Assembly: GCF_029504575.1 (NCBI RefSeq)
Contig: NZ_JAQFII010000001.1
Span: forward strand, 6,517,001-6,581,000
Length of the DNA: 64,000 bases
Source: Streptomyces sp. SPB162
GTDB taxonomy: Bacteria > Actinomycetota > Actinomycetes > Streptomycetales > Streptomycetaceae
Reading direction: 5' to 3'
The notes beneath the pieces are model-generated. The model searched no databases. It was not told where the DNA came from and saw only the letters and a program-made list of their open reading frames with translations. The position numbers and the translations under genes were made by a program. This document shows, one piece after another, positions 19,625-28,773 of this stretch. The number at the start of each line of letters is the position of its first letter. Positions within the stretch are counted from its first letter, which is position 1.

Positions 19625-21620
19625 CCTGCGTTCCGCGTAATTCGGCGGGTCTAGAGGGTCCGATGCGGTGAAGTGCCTGGTCAGTAGACTCGTTGGTGCC
19701 GAACGGGCTGGAATCACCTAGAGAAACGCTTTTGGCTTACTCTCCAATAACTGCATGGCTCAGGCGTGTATTGTCTAGAGCGATGTATGTGAAGACGACG
19801 AGCCGGAAGACCAAGAGCGGCACGGTCCGCTACCTGCACCTGGCCCACAACACCTGGGACGCGTCGGCGGGTCGGTCGGTGCCGAAGCTGCTGTACGGTT
19901 TCGGCCGCGAGGACCAGCTGGACACCGATGCGGTGCGCCGCTTGGTCGGCTCACTGTCCAAGCTCCTCGATCCGGCTGCCGCGCTGGCGGCCACCGCCGA
20001 GGCGAGCACGGAGCTGGACTTCGTCGAGTCCCGTCCCTTCGGCGGTGCGTATCTCCTGGACCACCTGTGGCAGCGACTGGAACTCCCCCGCATCGTGGCC
20101 TCGTTGGGCACCCGGGGGCGAGGCCGTCCACGGAACGTCGAGGCCACCGAACGCGTCCTGTTCGCACTGGTCGCCAACCGCGCACTGGCCCCGTCCTCGA
20201 AACTGGCGGCCGCCGAGTGGGTCAACCACGACGTGCACATTGACGGCCTGGACCGCATCGACGACGACGCCTGCTACCGGTCGATGGACTGGCTGCACCA
20301 GATACGCGAGAAACTGGAACAGCGGGTCTTCGATTCGGCCGCCCACCTGCTGAACCTCGAAGTCGACCTGCTGTTCTTCGACACCACCAGCACCTACTTC
20401 GAACTCGAGGACGCCGACCTGCCCGTCGCCCGCGACGAACACGGCCTCCCCCTCCCCGAAACCGGCGACGGCGACGGCGACGGCGGGAGCAAGGGCGGGT
20501 TCCGGACCTGGGGGAAGTCGAAGGACTCCCGCGACGACCTGCCACAGATCGTGATCGGGATGGCGGTGACCCGTGACGGGATCCCCGTGCGGGTGTGGTG
20601 CTGGCCCGGCAACACCGCCGATTCCGCGTTGATCCGCCAGGTCAAGGACGAGATGCGGGACTGGACCCTGTCCAAGATCGTATGGGTCGCCGACCGGGGC
20701 TTCGCCTCCGCGGCCAACCGCCGCTACCTCCGCTCCGGCGACCACCACTACATCATCGGCGAGAAGCTCCGCTCCAACTCCCCCGAGATCAAGGCCGCGC
20801 TCTCCCGACAGGGCCGTTACCAGGACATCGCGCACAACATGCGCGTCAAGGAAGTGAAGGTCTCCGAGAACGAACGCTTCGTGATCTGCCACAACCCCGA
20901 AGGCGCCACCCGGGACGCGGCGATCCGCACCCAACTGATCGCCCAGCTCACCGAGCTGATCGAGGGCAGCGACACCCTCTCGGACTACAAGCGCGGCGAA
21001 CTGCGCGGCAAGATCACCGCGAAGCCCGGCCTGAACCGCTACCTCCGGACCACCCCGGCCGGCAAGCTCCGTATCGACGCCACCAAGGCCAAGACCGAGG
21101 CGAACCTGGACGGCAAGTACCTCCTGCGCTGCAGCGACCCGAAACTCTCGGCCGAGGACATCGCGCTGGGCTACAAGCAACTCCTCGAAGTCGAGCGCGG
21201 CTGGCGCGACATGAAGCAGATCCTCGACCTCCGCCCGGTCTACCACCGCCTCGAAGAACGCATCCGCGCCCACGTCATCCTGTGCTGGCTCGCCCTGCTG
21301 CTGATCCGCATCACCGAGACCACCACCCGGGCGACCTGGCCCACCATCCGCCGCGAACTCGACCGGCTCCACCTTGGGACCTTCACCGGCCCCGCCGGCA
21401 CCTTCCGCCAGCTCACCGAACTCACCCGCACCCAGCGCGACCTGCTGAACAAGCTCGACATCCCCGCCCCCAAGAAGATCGTCGAGCTCACCCCAGAACC
21501 CCACTGACCAGCCACAACCCCCACGCCTAGAGACACGCCCCCACGGCGTGTCCAGACGTGTTTCCCCAGGTCACAGCACGAATCAACACTCTATGCACCG
21601 CGAATTATGCGGAACCCAGG
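19625..21620. mobile_element. IS1634-family insertion sequence with terminal repeats and GAGCT duplication
   Basis: A 1996-base element. The left end reads CCTGCGTTCCGCGTAATTC and the right end, inward on the other strand, CCTGGGTTCCGCATAATTC: terminal inverted repeats with two mismatches in 19. GAGCT flanks both sides (19620-19624 and 21621-21625), a 5-base target duplication. It encodes a single intact transposase. Confidence 0.8.
19783..21507 (+). CDS. IS1634-family transposase
   Basis: A DDE transposase of about 574 residues. Visible: VKTTSRKTKSGTVRYLHLAH at the start (typical of IS1634/IS1549 relatives), first Asp in LLFFDTTSTYFELED, second Asp in VWVADRGFASAANRRYL and the Glu region QLLEVERGWRDMKQILDLRP. 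I chose the ATG at 19783 over the GTG 90 bases earlier because it fits the family start. Intact, so probably active. Confidence 0.9.
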   Translation: MYVKTTSRKTKSGTVRYLHLAHNTWDASAGRSVPKLLYGFGREDQLDTDAVRRLVGSLSKLLDPAAALAATAEASTELDFVESRPFGGAYLLDHLWQRLELPRIVASLGTRGRGRPRNVEATERVLFALVANRALAPSSKLAAAEWVNHDVHIDGLDRIDDDACYRSMDWLHQIREKLEQRVFDSAAHLLNLEVDLLFFDTTSTYFELEDADLPVARDEHGLPLPETGDGDGDGGSKGGFRTWGKSKDSRDDLPQIVIGMAVTRDGIPVRVWCWPGNTADSALIRQVKDEMRDWTLSKIVWVADRGFASAANRRYLRSGDHHYIIGEKLRSNSPEIKAALSRQGRYQDIAHNMRVKEVKVSENERFVICHNPEGATRDAAIRTQLIAQLTELIEGSDTLSDYKRGELRGKITAKPGLNRYLRTTPAGKLRIDATKAKTEANLDGKYLLRCSDPKLSAEDIALGYKQLLEVERGWRDMKQILDLRPVYHRLEERIRAHVILCWLALLLIRITETTTRATWPTIRRELDRLHLGTFTGPAGTFRQLTELTRTQRDLLNKLDIPAPKKIVELTPEPH

Positions 21621-21625
21621 GAGCT

Positions 21626-22018
21626 GAAGAGGCGCCTTTGTGGACATCCTGCTGGGTGTCGCGGGGCAACCCGTGCCAGCTGACTGCCCGTGTCGCGTCT
21701 ACCCGACCCCTGACGGGGCACACAACGCACCACCCCAGGCGAACCGCGGAATCGTGCGCGGAAGGCAAGGCCCGAAGCGGCCCGTTCGCCGTTCGGCATC
21801 CGCTGTCCTCGCGCTGCCGCGCCGTCGGAGGCTTCATCCGGCGTGCTGCCGTGGCACCGGGACGGAGCGCTCCACGGGCTCTTGGTCTGCGTGGAACGTC
21901 GGGGTCGCCCGCGGCGCTTCCCTGGTTTCCGTTCAGAAGAACATCCCGTCGCCCTCATCAACGGTTGACGGTCGCAGGGCTGGCAGGGCGGCCCGCCGGC
22001 GTGGTTGGGCGACAGGAG
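21626..22018. other. stretch without a supportable gene
   Basis: About 390 bases between the IS1634 right end and the flotillin stop. Short open frames overlap on both strands, none with a recognisable family. Confidence 0.5.
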
Positions 22019-23449
22019 TCAGTCGGAAATCTCGATCTTTCCGTTGGTTGATTCGGCGCGTGTGGCAAGCGGAGCGTCGATGTTCCGCTGGGTGCTGCTC
22101 CTGAGGAGTTCTACGAGGTCGACGCCGGTGGTGGAAGTGAGCAGTTCGAGTCCCTGGGCGACGTTGTTGGTGACCGTGCGGGAGAGCTGGCTGGCTCCGT
22201 CGGTGGAGATCACCGTCATCTTGTCGATGGCGCTGAGCGGCTCGGCGGCCTTCGCGACGACCTGCGGGAGCACCTCGACCAGCATCTGGATCATGGCTGC
22301 GTCGCCGTACTGGGCGAACGCGTCGGCCTTCTTCTGCATGGCCGCGGCCTCTGCGGAGCCCTTCGCGGCGATCGCGGAGGCTTCGGCCTCACCCTCGATC
22401 CGTACCGCCTCGGCGAGTGCGGCGCGGTGCTGCTGCTCTCCCAGGCCGGTCAGGCGGGATCGCTCGGCGTCCGCTTCGGCCTGCTTGACCAGGCCGATCT
22501 TGTGCGCTTCGGCTTCCTGCTCCGCCTGGTAGCGGGCGGCGTCCGCGGGCTTGCGGACCTGGGTGTCCAGTTGCCGGTCGGTCAGTGCGGCCTGCCGCTG
22601 GGCGACCTTCTCCTGCTCGGCGAGGACTTCCTGTTGGCGGGCAGCATCGGCGAGCGGGCCGGCCGCGTTGGCCTTCGCGGCGGCGGCTTCGGTCTCGGCC
22701 CTGATCTCGGCCTGCTTGAGGTAGAAGGTCCGCTCGGCGATGGCGATCTCTTCCGCCGCCTTGAGCCGGGCCTGCTCGGAAGCCTGCCGGGCGATCGCCT
22801 CGGCGATGTCGGCTTCCTGCTTGGCGCGGGCTGCCTCCGGGCGGCCGAGGTCCTCCAGGTAGGAGCCCTCGGTGGTGATGTCCTGGATCTGGAAGGCGTC
22901 CAGGACCAGGCCCTGCCCGGACAGGCTCGCCTCCGCCTCCTCGGCGACCTGTCCGGCGAAGGCGGCGCGGTCGCGGATGATGTCCTCCACGGACATCCGG
23001 CCGACGATGGCGCGCAGGGCACCGGAGAGTACTTCCTGCGTGAAGCCGACGATGCCGTCCTGCTGCTGCAGGAAACGCTGGGCGGCGGCCCGGATGGCGT
23101 CCTCGTTCCCGCCGACCTTGACGATCGCGACGCCCTCGAGGTTTGCCTTGACCCCGCGCAGGGTGACGGCACCGCGCACCGCGATCGGGATGTGCCGACT
23201 CGACAGGTCCAGGGTGAATTTCTGCTGGACGAACGGGACGACGAAGACACCGCCGCCCACCACGACCTTCTGGCCGCTGTTGTCGGTGCTGATCCGGCCG
23301 GTCTCTGGGTTGGTGGACGACTTCCCGCGGCGGCCGGTGATGATGAACGCCTCGCTGGGGCCGGCGACTTTGTAGCGGGTGATGACGACGAGGGCGAGCA
23401 GGACGAGGAGTACGACGACTCCCACGACCGCGGCAACGACTGGACTCAT
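22019..23449 (-). CDS. flotillin (SPFH/band-7 scaffold protein)
   Basis: A 476-residue protein: N-terminal membrane segment (VVAAVVGVVVLLVLLALVVI), SPFH/band-7 domain (roughly 30-210; GPSEAFIITGRRG, SSRHIPIAVRGAVTLRGVKA, VGRMSVEDIIRDR) and a long Glu/Ala-rich coiled coil (about 210-400), then a C-terminal domain (ISTDGASQLSRTV). It is a membrane-microdomain scaffold like YuaG/FloT. An NfeD-like membrane gene lies directly upstream on the same strand, the classical partner arrangement. Confidence 0.9.
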   Translation of the reverse strand: MSPVVAAVVGVVVLLVLLALVVITRYKVAGPSEAFIITGRRGKSSTNPETGRISTDNSGQKVVVGGGVFVVPFVQQKFTLDLSSRHIPIAVRGAVTLRGVKANLEGVAIVKVGGNEDAIRAAAQRFLQQQDGIVGFTQEVLSGALRAIVGRMSVEDIIRDRAAFAGQVAEEAEASLSGQGLVLDAFQIQDITTEGSYLEDLGRPEAARAKQEADIAEAIARQASEQARLKAAEEIAIAERTFYLKQAEIRAETEAAAAKANAAGPLADAARQQEVLAEQEKVAQRQAALTDRQLDTQVRKPADAARYQAEQEAEAHKIGLVKQAEADAERSRLTGLGEQQHRAALAEAVRIEGEAEASAIAAKGSAEAAAMQKKADAFAQYGDAAMIQMLVEVLPQVVAKAAEPLSAIDKMTVISTDGASQLSRTVTNNVAQGLELLTSTTGVDLVELLRSSTQRNIDAPLATRAESTNGKIEISD

Positions 23450-23520
23450 GGTGGATCCCCCCTGCCTCCCGGGGGACGGCAGATCGATGGTGTTGGATGG
23501 AGATGGTGCGGAAATACCTG

Positions 23521-24030
23521 TCAGGGACGGACCGGGCGGACCTCGACCGACGTGGTCGACAGCGCCGACTCCACCCAGATCTCGGCGCCCCGCTCGATGG
23601 GTACCGGGCTCTTGGCCGCGAACTTCACCCGTTGGCCCGCCAGACGCAGCAGCACCTCGCCGTAGCCGTCGGCCGGAATGGCGGTGACGACAGAACCGGA
23701 CGTGCCGATGAGGTCACCCCCGCGCGGGGTGGCCGACGTCTGGTCACGCATCAGCACGCGGCTGAGTTTCCACGTCAGCCAGCCGGTCGCGACACCCGCG
23801 AACACCCCGACGACCGTGGCACCGCCGGTCCCGAGCGAGGTGATACCCAGGGTGATCGCGCCGCCGAAGCCCAGCATGGAGACGAATCCGGCGATCACCG
23901 GAAGCGACAGCAGTCCGTCGAACAGGCTGTCCAGCACACCGTCGAAGAGCCCTTCGAGGAAACCGTCGAAGACGAACGAGAGAGTGAGCAGGACGATCGC
24001 CGCCGTGCCGAGCGCAAGAAACCAGTTCAT
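23521..24030 (-). CDS. NfeD/YqiJ-like membrane protein (flotillin partner)
   Basis: 169 residues from the ATG at 24030 (GAGGGGCGCGGCG upstream). Two or three helices (FLALGTAAIVLLTLSF; PVIAGFVSMLGFGGAITLG; ATVVGVFAGVATGWL) precede a C-terminal OB-like domain (GTSGSVVTAIPADGYGEVL ... VKFAAKSPVPIERGAEIWV). This is the NfeD layout; NfeD proteins sit next to flotillin or stomatin genes and are thought to assist them. About 70 bases separate it from the flotillin gene. Confidence 0.75.
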   Translation of the reverse strand: MNWFLALGTAAIVLLTLSFVFDGFLEGLFDGVLDSLFDGLLSLPVIAGFVSMLGFGGAITLGITSLGTGGATVVGVFAGVATGWLTWKLSRVLMRDQTSATPRGGDLIGTSGSVVTAIPADGYGEVLLRLAGQRVKFAAKSPVPIERGAEIWVESALSTTSVEVRPVRP

Positions 24031-24347
24031 TCGCCGCGCCCCTCCCTCGTCGCTGTTCTCCGGGCCGGGCTGCATGGTCCCATGGGGGTGAGCTGGGTAC
24101 ATTGCCGCATCCCGGCAATCTTCACGCGTCTTTGATGCCGTCCTGTCCGGCCGGGCGGATTCTCGGCGCGGTACACCGGGACGTCCACTCGGGTGTGGGG
24201 GAGCCGGCTTCGCCCCAAGCTGCAAGGCGCAGCCGACCCGGTACTGTCGCCCTGTTGAGACGGCCTGGCGCATGCCGCGAACAGTTCCGTTGGCATACTG
24301 GTTGAGCCACCAGGCACACCTTGACGCCGGCCGAGCAAAGGACCCGT

Positions 24348-24562
24348 ATGCGCCCGTGGCTTCGCCGAATAGCGACCGTCCTCGGATACGCCGCCGTGGT
24401 CCTGCTGGTTGCCCGCGAGGACGACTACAAGCAGCTCACGCGCAAGTAGGCGCAGCTGTTTGAGGACAACGTGAGATTCAGCGACGCTCCCTCGAGGAGC
24501 TGAAGGATGCCCGCACCTCGATCGACTCGATGGCGCAGAAGATGCAGCGCGAGATCGAGTAG
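24348..24562 (+). pseudogene. decayed small membrane/coiled-coil protein
   Basis: From the ATG at 24348 the frame gives a basic start and helix (MRPWLRRIATVLGYAAVVLL), then REDDYKQLTRK and a TAG at 24447. Coding sense continues in two further frames as AQLFEDNVR and RRSLEELKDARTSIDSMAQK to a TAG at 24560. The parts together look like a short membrane-anchored coiled-coil protein broken by indels. No family name. The 317 bases upstream (24031-24347) hold nothing else that I can support. Confidence 0.4.
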
Positions 24563-24793
24563 CGGATCGAACCGGAACCGTACGGCTGAGACACCTGGGC
24601 CTGCCCCGTGCCGCACGGCCGAGTTCGGACTCCGGAGAATGTCTTGCCCCGGGACCCGACCGACGCCGGGGTCACCGCCACGCTTCGCGGTGTCTGCGGG
24701 CTGCTTCTCAGCGTGCTGGCGTGACGCCTTCCGAGGGCAGGCTGGGCGCCGCTAGCATAGTGGCTTCGCGACGACATCCGTTCGGAGAAGTGT

Positions 24794-25255
24794 GTGCCGA
24801 TGCGCCCCGTCGATCTCTTGGCAGGCATGCAGCCACAGGCAACTGGGTGGTTCTACCGGCGACAGGCTCAACGCCGGCTCGTGGCGTTCGCCTCGGGTGC
24901 TGCGGTGAGCCTGCGCTGCAGACTCACCGCGCAATCCGACACGGGTGCTCACCCAGAGCATCTCAAGGGCCAGCTTTACATCGAGCCCCATGGGGTCGCC
25001 ACGTTGTTCGTGAGCCTGCGCGGGTGGCACACGATCACGATCCCCGTGGGCGGGACCGTCATTCGTATCGCGACGGCTCGGCCGCAACGGATGTCCATCC
25101 ACGGGAAGCGGACAATGACCCAGTACCGCGCACCGGAGGGCGACGACTTCTGGATCGAGACCGCTGCCCATGATGTCGGACTGCTGCATCAAGTGCTGAT
25201 GTCTCCGCCTGCTAGAGCTCCGTTCAAGGCACGCGGCAATCCTGCCGGGGGATGA
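24794..25255 (+). CDS. hypothetical protein
   Basis: 153 residues with no recognised family and no membrane helix. A beta-rich middle (GQLYIEPHGVATLFVSLRGW, TIPVGGTVIRIATA) suggests a small barrel or sandwich. GGAGAAG lies upstream of the GTG at 24794; the ATG at 24800 is also possible. It is flanked by decayed genes on its left and plasmid-type genes on its right. Confidence 0.5.
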   Translation: MPMRPVDLLAGMQPQATGWFYRRQAQRRLVAFASGAAVSLRCRLTAQSDTGAHPEHLKGQLYIEPHGVATLFVSLRGWHTITIPVGGTVIRIATARPQRMSIHGKRTMTQYRAPEGDDFWIETAAHDVGLLHQVLMSPPARAPFKARGNPAGG

Positions 25256-25432
25256 ACGCAGGGCAGTCCCGGGGCCTTGGCCCTCTTCGCTCTGGTTCAT
25301 CCCAATCCCCTTGAGATCCTACTCAAGCGTCTTCAGAGAGTTGGCCGTTTTCCAGCGACGCCGTGACGTAGTCACCATCATGCGGCTCATGGTCCGGCAG
25401 CTGATCGTCTGCACGGTCACGGTATTCCGGCC

Positions 25433-25783
25433 GTGGCCCGCAAGGTCATGAAGGACGACACGGCCCGCAACAGTGTGAACCGGGCTCAGTTCGACAACTC
25501 CGAGCAGGCCCGCGATGACCTGCGCGAGCGCATGCCGGCGGTCCGGCAGATCGAGCACACCATCGAATATCTGGACCTGGTCGGGTCCTGCCACAGCTAT
25601 GTGGCCTCGCTCGGCCGGCTGGTTCCGCAGCTGCGTGGCCAGGAGTTCACCGAGGACGAACGCGAGACGGTCCGACGGTCGGTGGCGAAGGTGCGGGCCG
25701 CGGCGGACTGGCTGGAAGCGGCGATCGAGGCGGGCGAGTTCACGCTGGACGAGCAGTTGGCACACCTGCTCAAGGGCGAATAG
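25433..25783 (+). CDS. hypothetical protein, plasmid-type
   Basis: 116 residues, charged and helical, no membrane segment: RERMPAVRQIEHTIEYLDLV, RETVRRSVAKVRAAADWLEA. The next gene starts two bases past its stop, so they form one unit with the RacP-like gene. Known neighbours of racP in Streptomyces mobile elements suggest a role in transfer or maintenance, but nothing in the sequence fixes it. Confidence 0.55.
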   Translation: MARKVMKDDTARNSVNRAQFDNSEQARDDLRERMPAVRQIEHTIEYLDLVGSCHSYVASLGRLVPQLRGQEFTEDERETVRRSVAKVRAAADWLEAAIEAGEFTLDEQLAHLLKGE

Positions 25784-25785
25784 CC

Positions 25786-26205
25786 GTGGCCCGCGGGCCA
25801 CGGCGGCCGCTCAGCGAGCACTACAGCGACCTGGTGCGGGTGTCGTTGATGGAAGCCAGACCCGCCGGTTTGCAGTCACGGCAGCTGACCGCTGCCACCC
25901 GGCTGACCGCCTCGCAGGTCAGACGCGGGATCCGGTATCTGCGGGACGTGGCGGCGGCGGAACATCTCACGCCGATCATCTGGCGGCGCAAAGACGGCTA
26001 CATGTTCTCCGACGAACCCGCGGACTGGATCGAGTACGAGAAGTCGCAGTTCCGGCAGATCCTGGGCCGGCTCACCCGGGTGATCTCCGGAACCCTGGGC
26101 CCTCACCTGGAACGCTATCCGGACGACGAGTGGGCCCAGTTGGCCGTCGCCCAACTGACCGGCGTCACCTCCACCCTCGGACAGCTGGCCAAGGCCACGA
26201 AGTGA
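25786..26205 (+). CDS. RacP-like DNA-binding protein
   Basis: 139 residues. An N-terminal helix-turn-helix (GLQSRQLTAATRLTASQVRR GIRYL, roughly residues 25-50) is followed by IWRRKDGYMFSDEP and a helical C-terminus. I recognise the pattern from proteins annotated RacP in Streptomyces accessory elements; the function of that family is not settled. It is coupled to the gene before it, and an IS5 element has landed right after its stop. Confidence 0.5.
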   Translation: MARGPRRPLSEHYSDLVRVSLMEARPAGLQSRQLTAATRLTASQVRRGIRYLRDVAAAEHLTPIIWRRKDGYMFSDEPADWIEYEKSQFRQILGRLTRVISGTLGPHLERYPDDEWAQLAVAQLTGVTSTLGQLAKATK

Positions 26206-26247
26206 CCGCTGTCCCAGAGCGCTGCCCCCTGCCACGCCGAGGCCCTG

Positions 26248-27108
26248 ATGCCGCAGATCCAACGCCGCCGCCGCTATCCCTCCGACACCACCGCCGCCGA
26301 GTGGGCCCTGCTGGAACCGCTGCTGCCGGCCCCGGCCTGGCAGACGAAGGCCGGCGGGCGTCCGGAGAAGTGGCCGCGGCGCCAGATCGTCGACGCGATC
26401 CGCTACATCGTCGACAACGGCGCCAAGTGGCGGGCCCTGCCCGCGGATTTCCCGCCCTGGGAGACGTGTTACGGGTTCTTCTGGCGGTGGAGCAGGGCCG
26501 GGATCGTGGTCGGGATCCGCGACCAGTTGCGGCGGCGGATCCGCACGAACCTGGGCCGCTGCCCCTACCCGGTCACGCTGATCATCGACTCGCAGTCCGT
26601 GAAAGCGGCGGACACCGTGGGCAAAGCAACCCGAGGCTACGACGTGGGCAAGAAAATCAATGGCCGCAAGCGCCATATTGCCGTGGATACCAAGGACCTG
26701 CCAGTGATGATAATGGTCACGCCCGCTGACATGAGCGACCGCGACGCGGCACGCGAACTGCTCTGGCGGCTGCGGATCACACACCCGCAGATCACCCAGG
26801 TCTGGGCCGATTCCGCCTACGCCGGCCAGCTCGTGACCTGGGCCCAAGAGCGCCTGCACATCACCTTGAAAACCGTCCACCGGCCCAAGGGGCAGAAGGG
26901 CTTCGTGGTCCTGCCCCGCCGCTGGATCGTGGAACGGACCCTGGGCTGGATCATGCACGCCCGCCGCAATGCCCGGGACTACGAGCGCTTGCCCCAGCAC
27001 AGCGAGTGTCACCTCACATGGTCAATGATCACCCTCATGACCCGGCGCCTGACCCGCAAAGATGCCCAGGGAACCAGCCGGTCGATGACACTCACAACCT
27101 CCGGCTAA
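26248..27108 (+). CDS. IS5-family transposase (second copy, different subgroup)
   Basis: A DDE transposase of 286 residues. IS5 N-terminal domain (DTTAAEWALLEPLLP ... GAKWRALPADFPPWET), first Asp in IIDSQSVKAA, the GKKINGRKRHIAVDT linker, second Asp in VWADSAYAG, Glu in WIVERTLGWIMHARRNARDYE region. It differs clearly from the copy at 4679. No terminal repeats could be fixed by eye, so element ends are not given. Confidence 0.85.
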   Translation: MPQIQRRRRYPSDTTAAEWALLEPLLPAPAWQTKAGGRPEKWPRRQIVDAIRYIVDNGAKWRALPADFPPWETCYGFFWRWSRAGIVVGIRDQLRRRIRTNLGRCPYPVTLIIDSQSVKAADTVGKATRGYDVGKKINGRKRHIAVDTKDLPVMIMVTPADMSDRDAARELLWRLRITHPQITQVWADSAYAGQLVTWAQERLHITLKTVHRPKGQKGFVVLPRRWIVERTLGWIMHARRNARDYERLPQHSECHLTWSMITLMTRRLTRKDAQGTSRSMTLTTSG

Positions 27109-27261
27109 CCCCGACGCACTCCGCTCGCCCAGACCGATCCAATGGCGCACCGAGGCCAACTGGCCGTCAGCGCCTGCGGGCGCCGTGTGAGAGGGCCCGA
27201 GGCCGGATGGCCACCCTCGCCTCTATCGATGACCAGCAACACACTCTGACCTGGGATGACA

Positions 27262-27480
27262 TCAGCCGTCCCGGCGCACCCTACGGCGGCGCAGACACTC
27301 ACGCGTCAACTGCCAGATCGTAGTGATCTGCAAAACGCAGGCCCAAGCTATCCACCAGGCGGACCCTCCGGAGAGAGCCGCCTGAATAGCGGCAGTTAGC
27401 AGCATGACGCTGACCAGGACCGCCGCAGTCGAGGTCAGCAAGCTGAAGCGGTCACTCACGCGTGCACTATCGCCGAACAT
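27262..27480 (-). CDS. small membrane protein
   Basis: 72 residues with two hydrophobic helices (LLTSTAAVLVSVMLLTAAI and SAWWIAWACVLQITTIWQL) and an Arg-rich tail (RECLRRRRVRRDG) that would face the cytoplasm. No family recognised. Between two mobile elements. Confidence 0.45.
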   Translation of the reverse strand: MFGDSARVSDRFSLLTSTAAVLVSVMLLTAAIQAALSGGSAWWIAWACVLQITTIWQLTRECLRRRRVRRDG

Positions 27481-27651
27481 GCCCCTACTTGACTAGAGCG
27501 ATGAGCGATCGAAAGACCGCCATCAAAAACAGGCACTGACCGAATACCGACTCCAGTCCGAGCACTTCATCGGACCCCGCTCCAACACCCAGGACTTCGT
27601 CAAAGTCGTCGTGAGGGCGCTGTTGATGCAGGTGGCGGGCATAGGGCTAGT

Positions 27652-28722
27652 TGTTCTGTCCCGGGAGGTTGTGGACAGTGGTGATGATCACCTTCGAGGG
27701 ATCTTGAACGAGTGAGGGCCTTCCGGGTTCGGTGTGGATTGCGACATCTCCACCGAACGAACAGAAGGCCCTCATGCCCCACCGTAATGCACCGCTGACC
27801 GAGCTCGGACGCCTGCGTCTGGCCCGCTGCGTCGTTGACGATCACTGGCCGCTGCGGCGGGCCGCCGAACGCTTCCAGGTCTCACCCACCACCGCCCAGC
27901 GCTGGGCCACCCGCTACCGCGAGCTCGGCGAGGCCGGCATGGCCGACCGCTCCTCACGCCCGCACCACAGCCCCCGCCGGACCCCGACCCGCACCGAGCG
28001 GAGGATCATCAAAGTCCGGCTTCTGCGCCGCTGGGGACCGGCCCGCATCGCCTACCTGCTGGGCCTGAACCCCGCGACCGTCCACCGGGTCCTGGCCCGC
28101 TACCGCCTGGCCCGCCTGACCCATCTGGACCGCGCCACCGGCCGCACGATCCGCCGCTACGAACACCCCGCCCCCGGCGACCTGGTCCACGTCGACATCA
28201 AAAAACTCGGCAACATCCCCGACGGCGGCGGCCACAAGGTCCTCGGCCGGCAGGCAGGCCGCAAAAACCGCGCGAAGGCCGGCATGAGCTTCCTGCACAA
28301 CGCCGTCGACGACCAATCCCGGCTCGCCTACAGCGAAATCCTCACCGACGAGAAGAAGGAATCCGCCGTCGGATTCTGGGACCGCGCACACGCTTACTTC
28401 GCCTCCTGCGGGATCACCGTCCGGCGCGTTCTGACCGACAACGGCTCCTGCTACAAGTCCTACCTGTGGCGCAACTCCCTCGCCGCACAAGGCATCGCCC
28501 ACAAGCGAACCCGCCCCTACCGGCCCCAGACGAACGGGAAGGTGGAACGGTTCAACCGCACCCTGCTGGACGAATGGGCATACGCCCGCCCCTACCGCTC
28601 ACAAGCCGAACGACGCGACGCCTATCCACAGTGGCTCCACATCTACAATCACCACCGCGGACACACCGCACTCAAAAGCCAACCACCCGCCAGCCGCGTC
28701 CCCAACCTCACGGGACAGAACA
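27652..28722. mobile_element. IS481-family insertion sequence with terminal repeats and GCTAGT duplication
   Basis: A 1071-base element. Both ends begin, reading inward, with TGTTCTGTCCCG, and the match continues to about 25 bases with two mismatches. The flanks carry the 6-base direct repeat GCTAGT (27646-27651 and 28723-28728). The 5'-TGT ends and repeat length fit IS481. The element has one intact gene. Left of it, 27540-27600 shows coding debris (TEYRLQSEHFIGPRSNTQDF) that it may have interrupted. Confidence 0.85.
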
Positions 28723-28727
28723 GCTAG
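27774..28727 (+). CDS. IS481-family transposase
   Basis: About 317 residues: two N-terminal HTH motifs (RAAERFQVSPTTAQRWATRY; RIAYLLGLNPATVHRVL) and an rve-type DDE core with Asp in LVHVDIKKLG, Asp in VLTDNGSCYKS and Glu in NGKVERFNRTLLDEW. The ATG at 27774 fits the usual MPHRNA start. The stop codon TAG lies outside the element, inside the duplicated target GCTAGT. Confidence 0.9.
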   Translation: MPHRNAPLTELGRLRLARCVVDDHWPLRRAAERFQVSPTTAQRWATRYRELGEAGMADRSSRPHHSPRRTPTRTERRIIKVRLLRRWGPARIAYLLGLNPATVHRVLARYRLARLTHLDRATGRTIRRYEHPAPGDLVHVDIKKLGNIPDGGGHKVLGRQAGRKNRAKAGMSFLHNAVDDQSRLAYSEILTDEKKESAVGFWDRAHAYFASCGITVRRVLTDNGSCYKSYLWRNSLAAQGIAHKRTRPYRPQTNGKVERFNRTLLDEWAYARPYRSQAERRDAYPQWLHIYNHHRGHTALKSQPPASRVPNLTGQNS

Positions 28728-28773
28728 TTGAGCATGTGGATGTCTGACGTCCGTGTGATCAAGGAGCTGGCCC

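Noticed and set aside
19951-21504. 517-codon minus-strand open frame across the IS1634 transposase
   Set aside because: Shadow of an intact DDE transposase; no independent ribosome site or family.
26206-27261. Terminal repeats for the second IS5 element
   Set aside because: I compared the flanks of 26248-27108 by eye and found no convincing inverted repeat or duplication.
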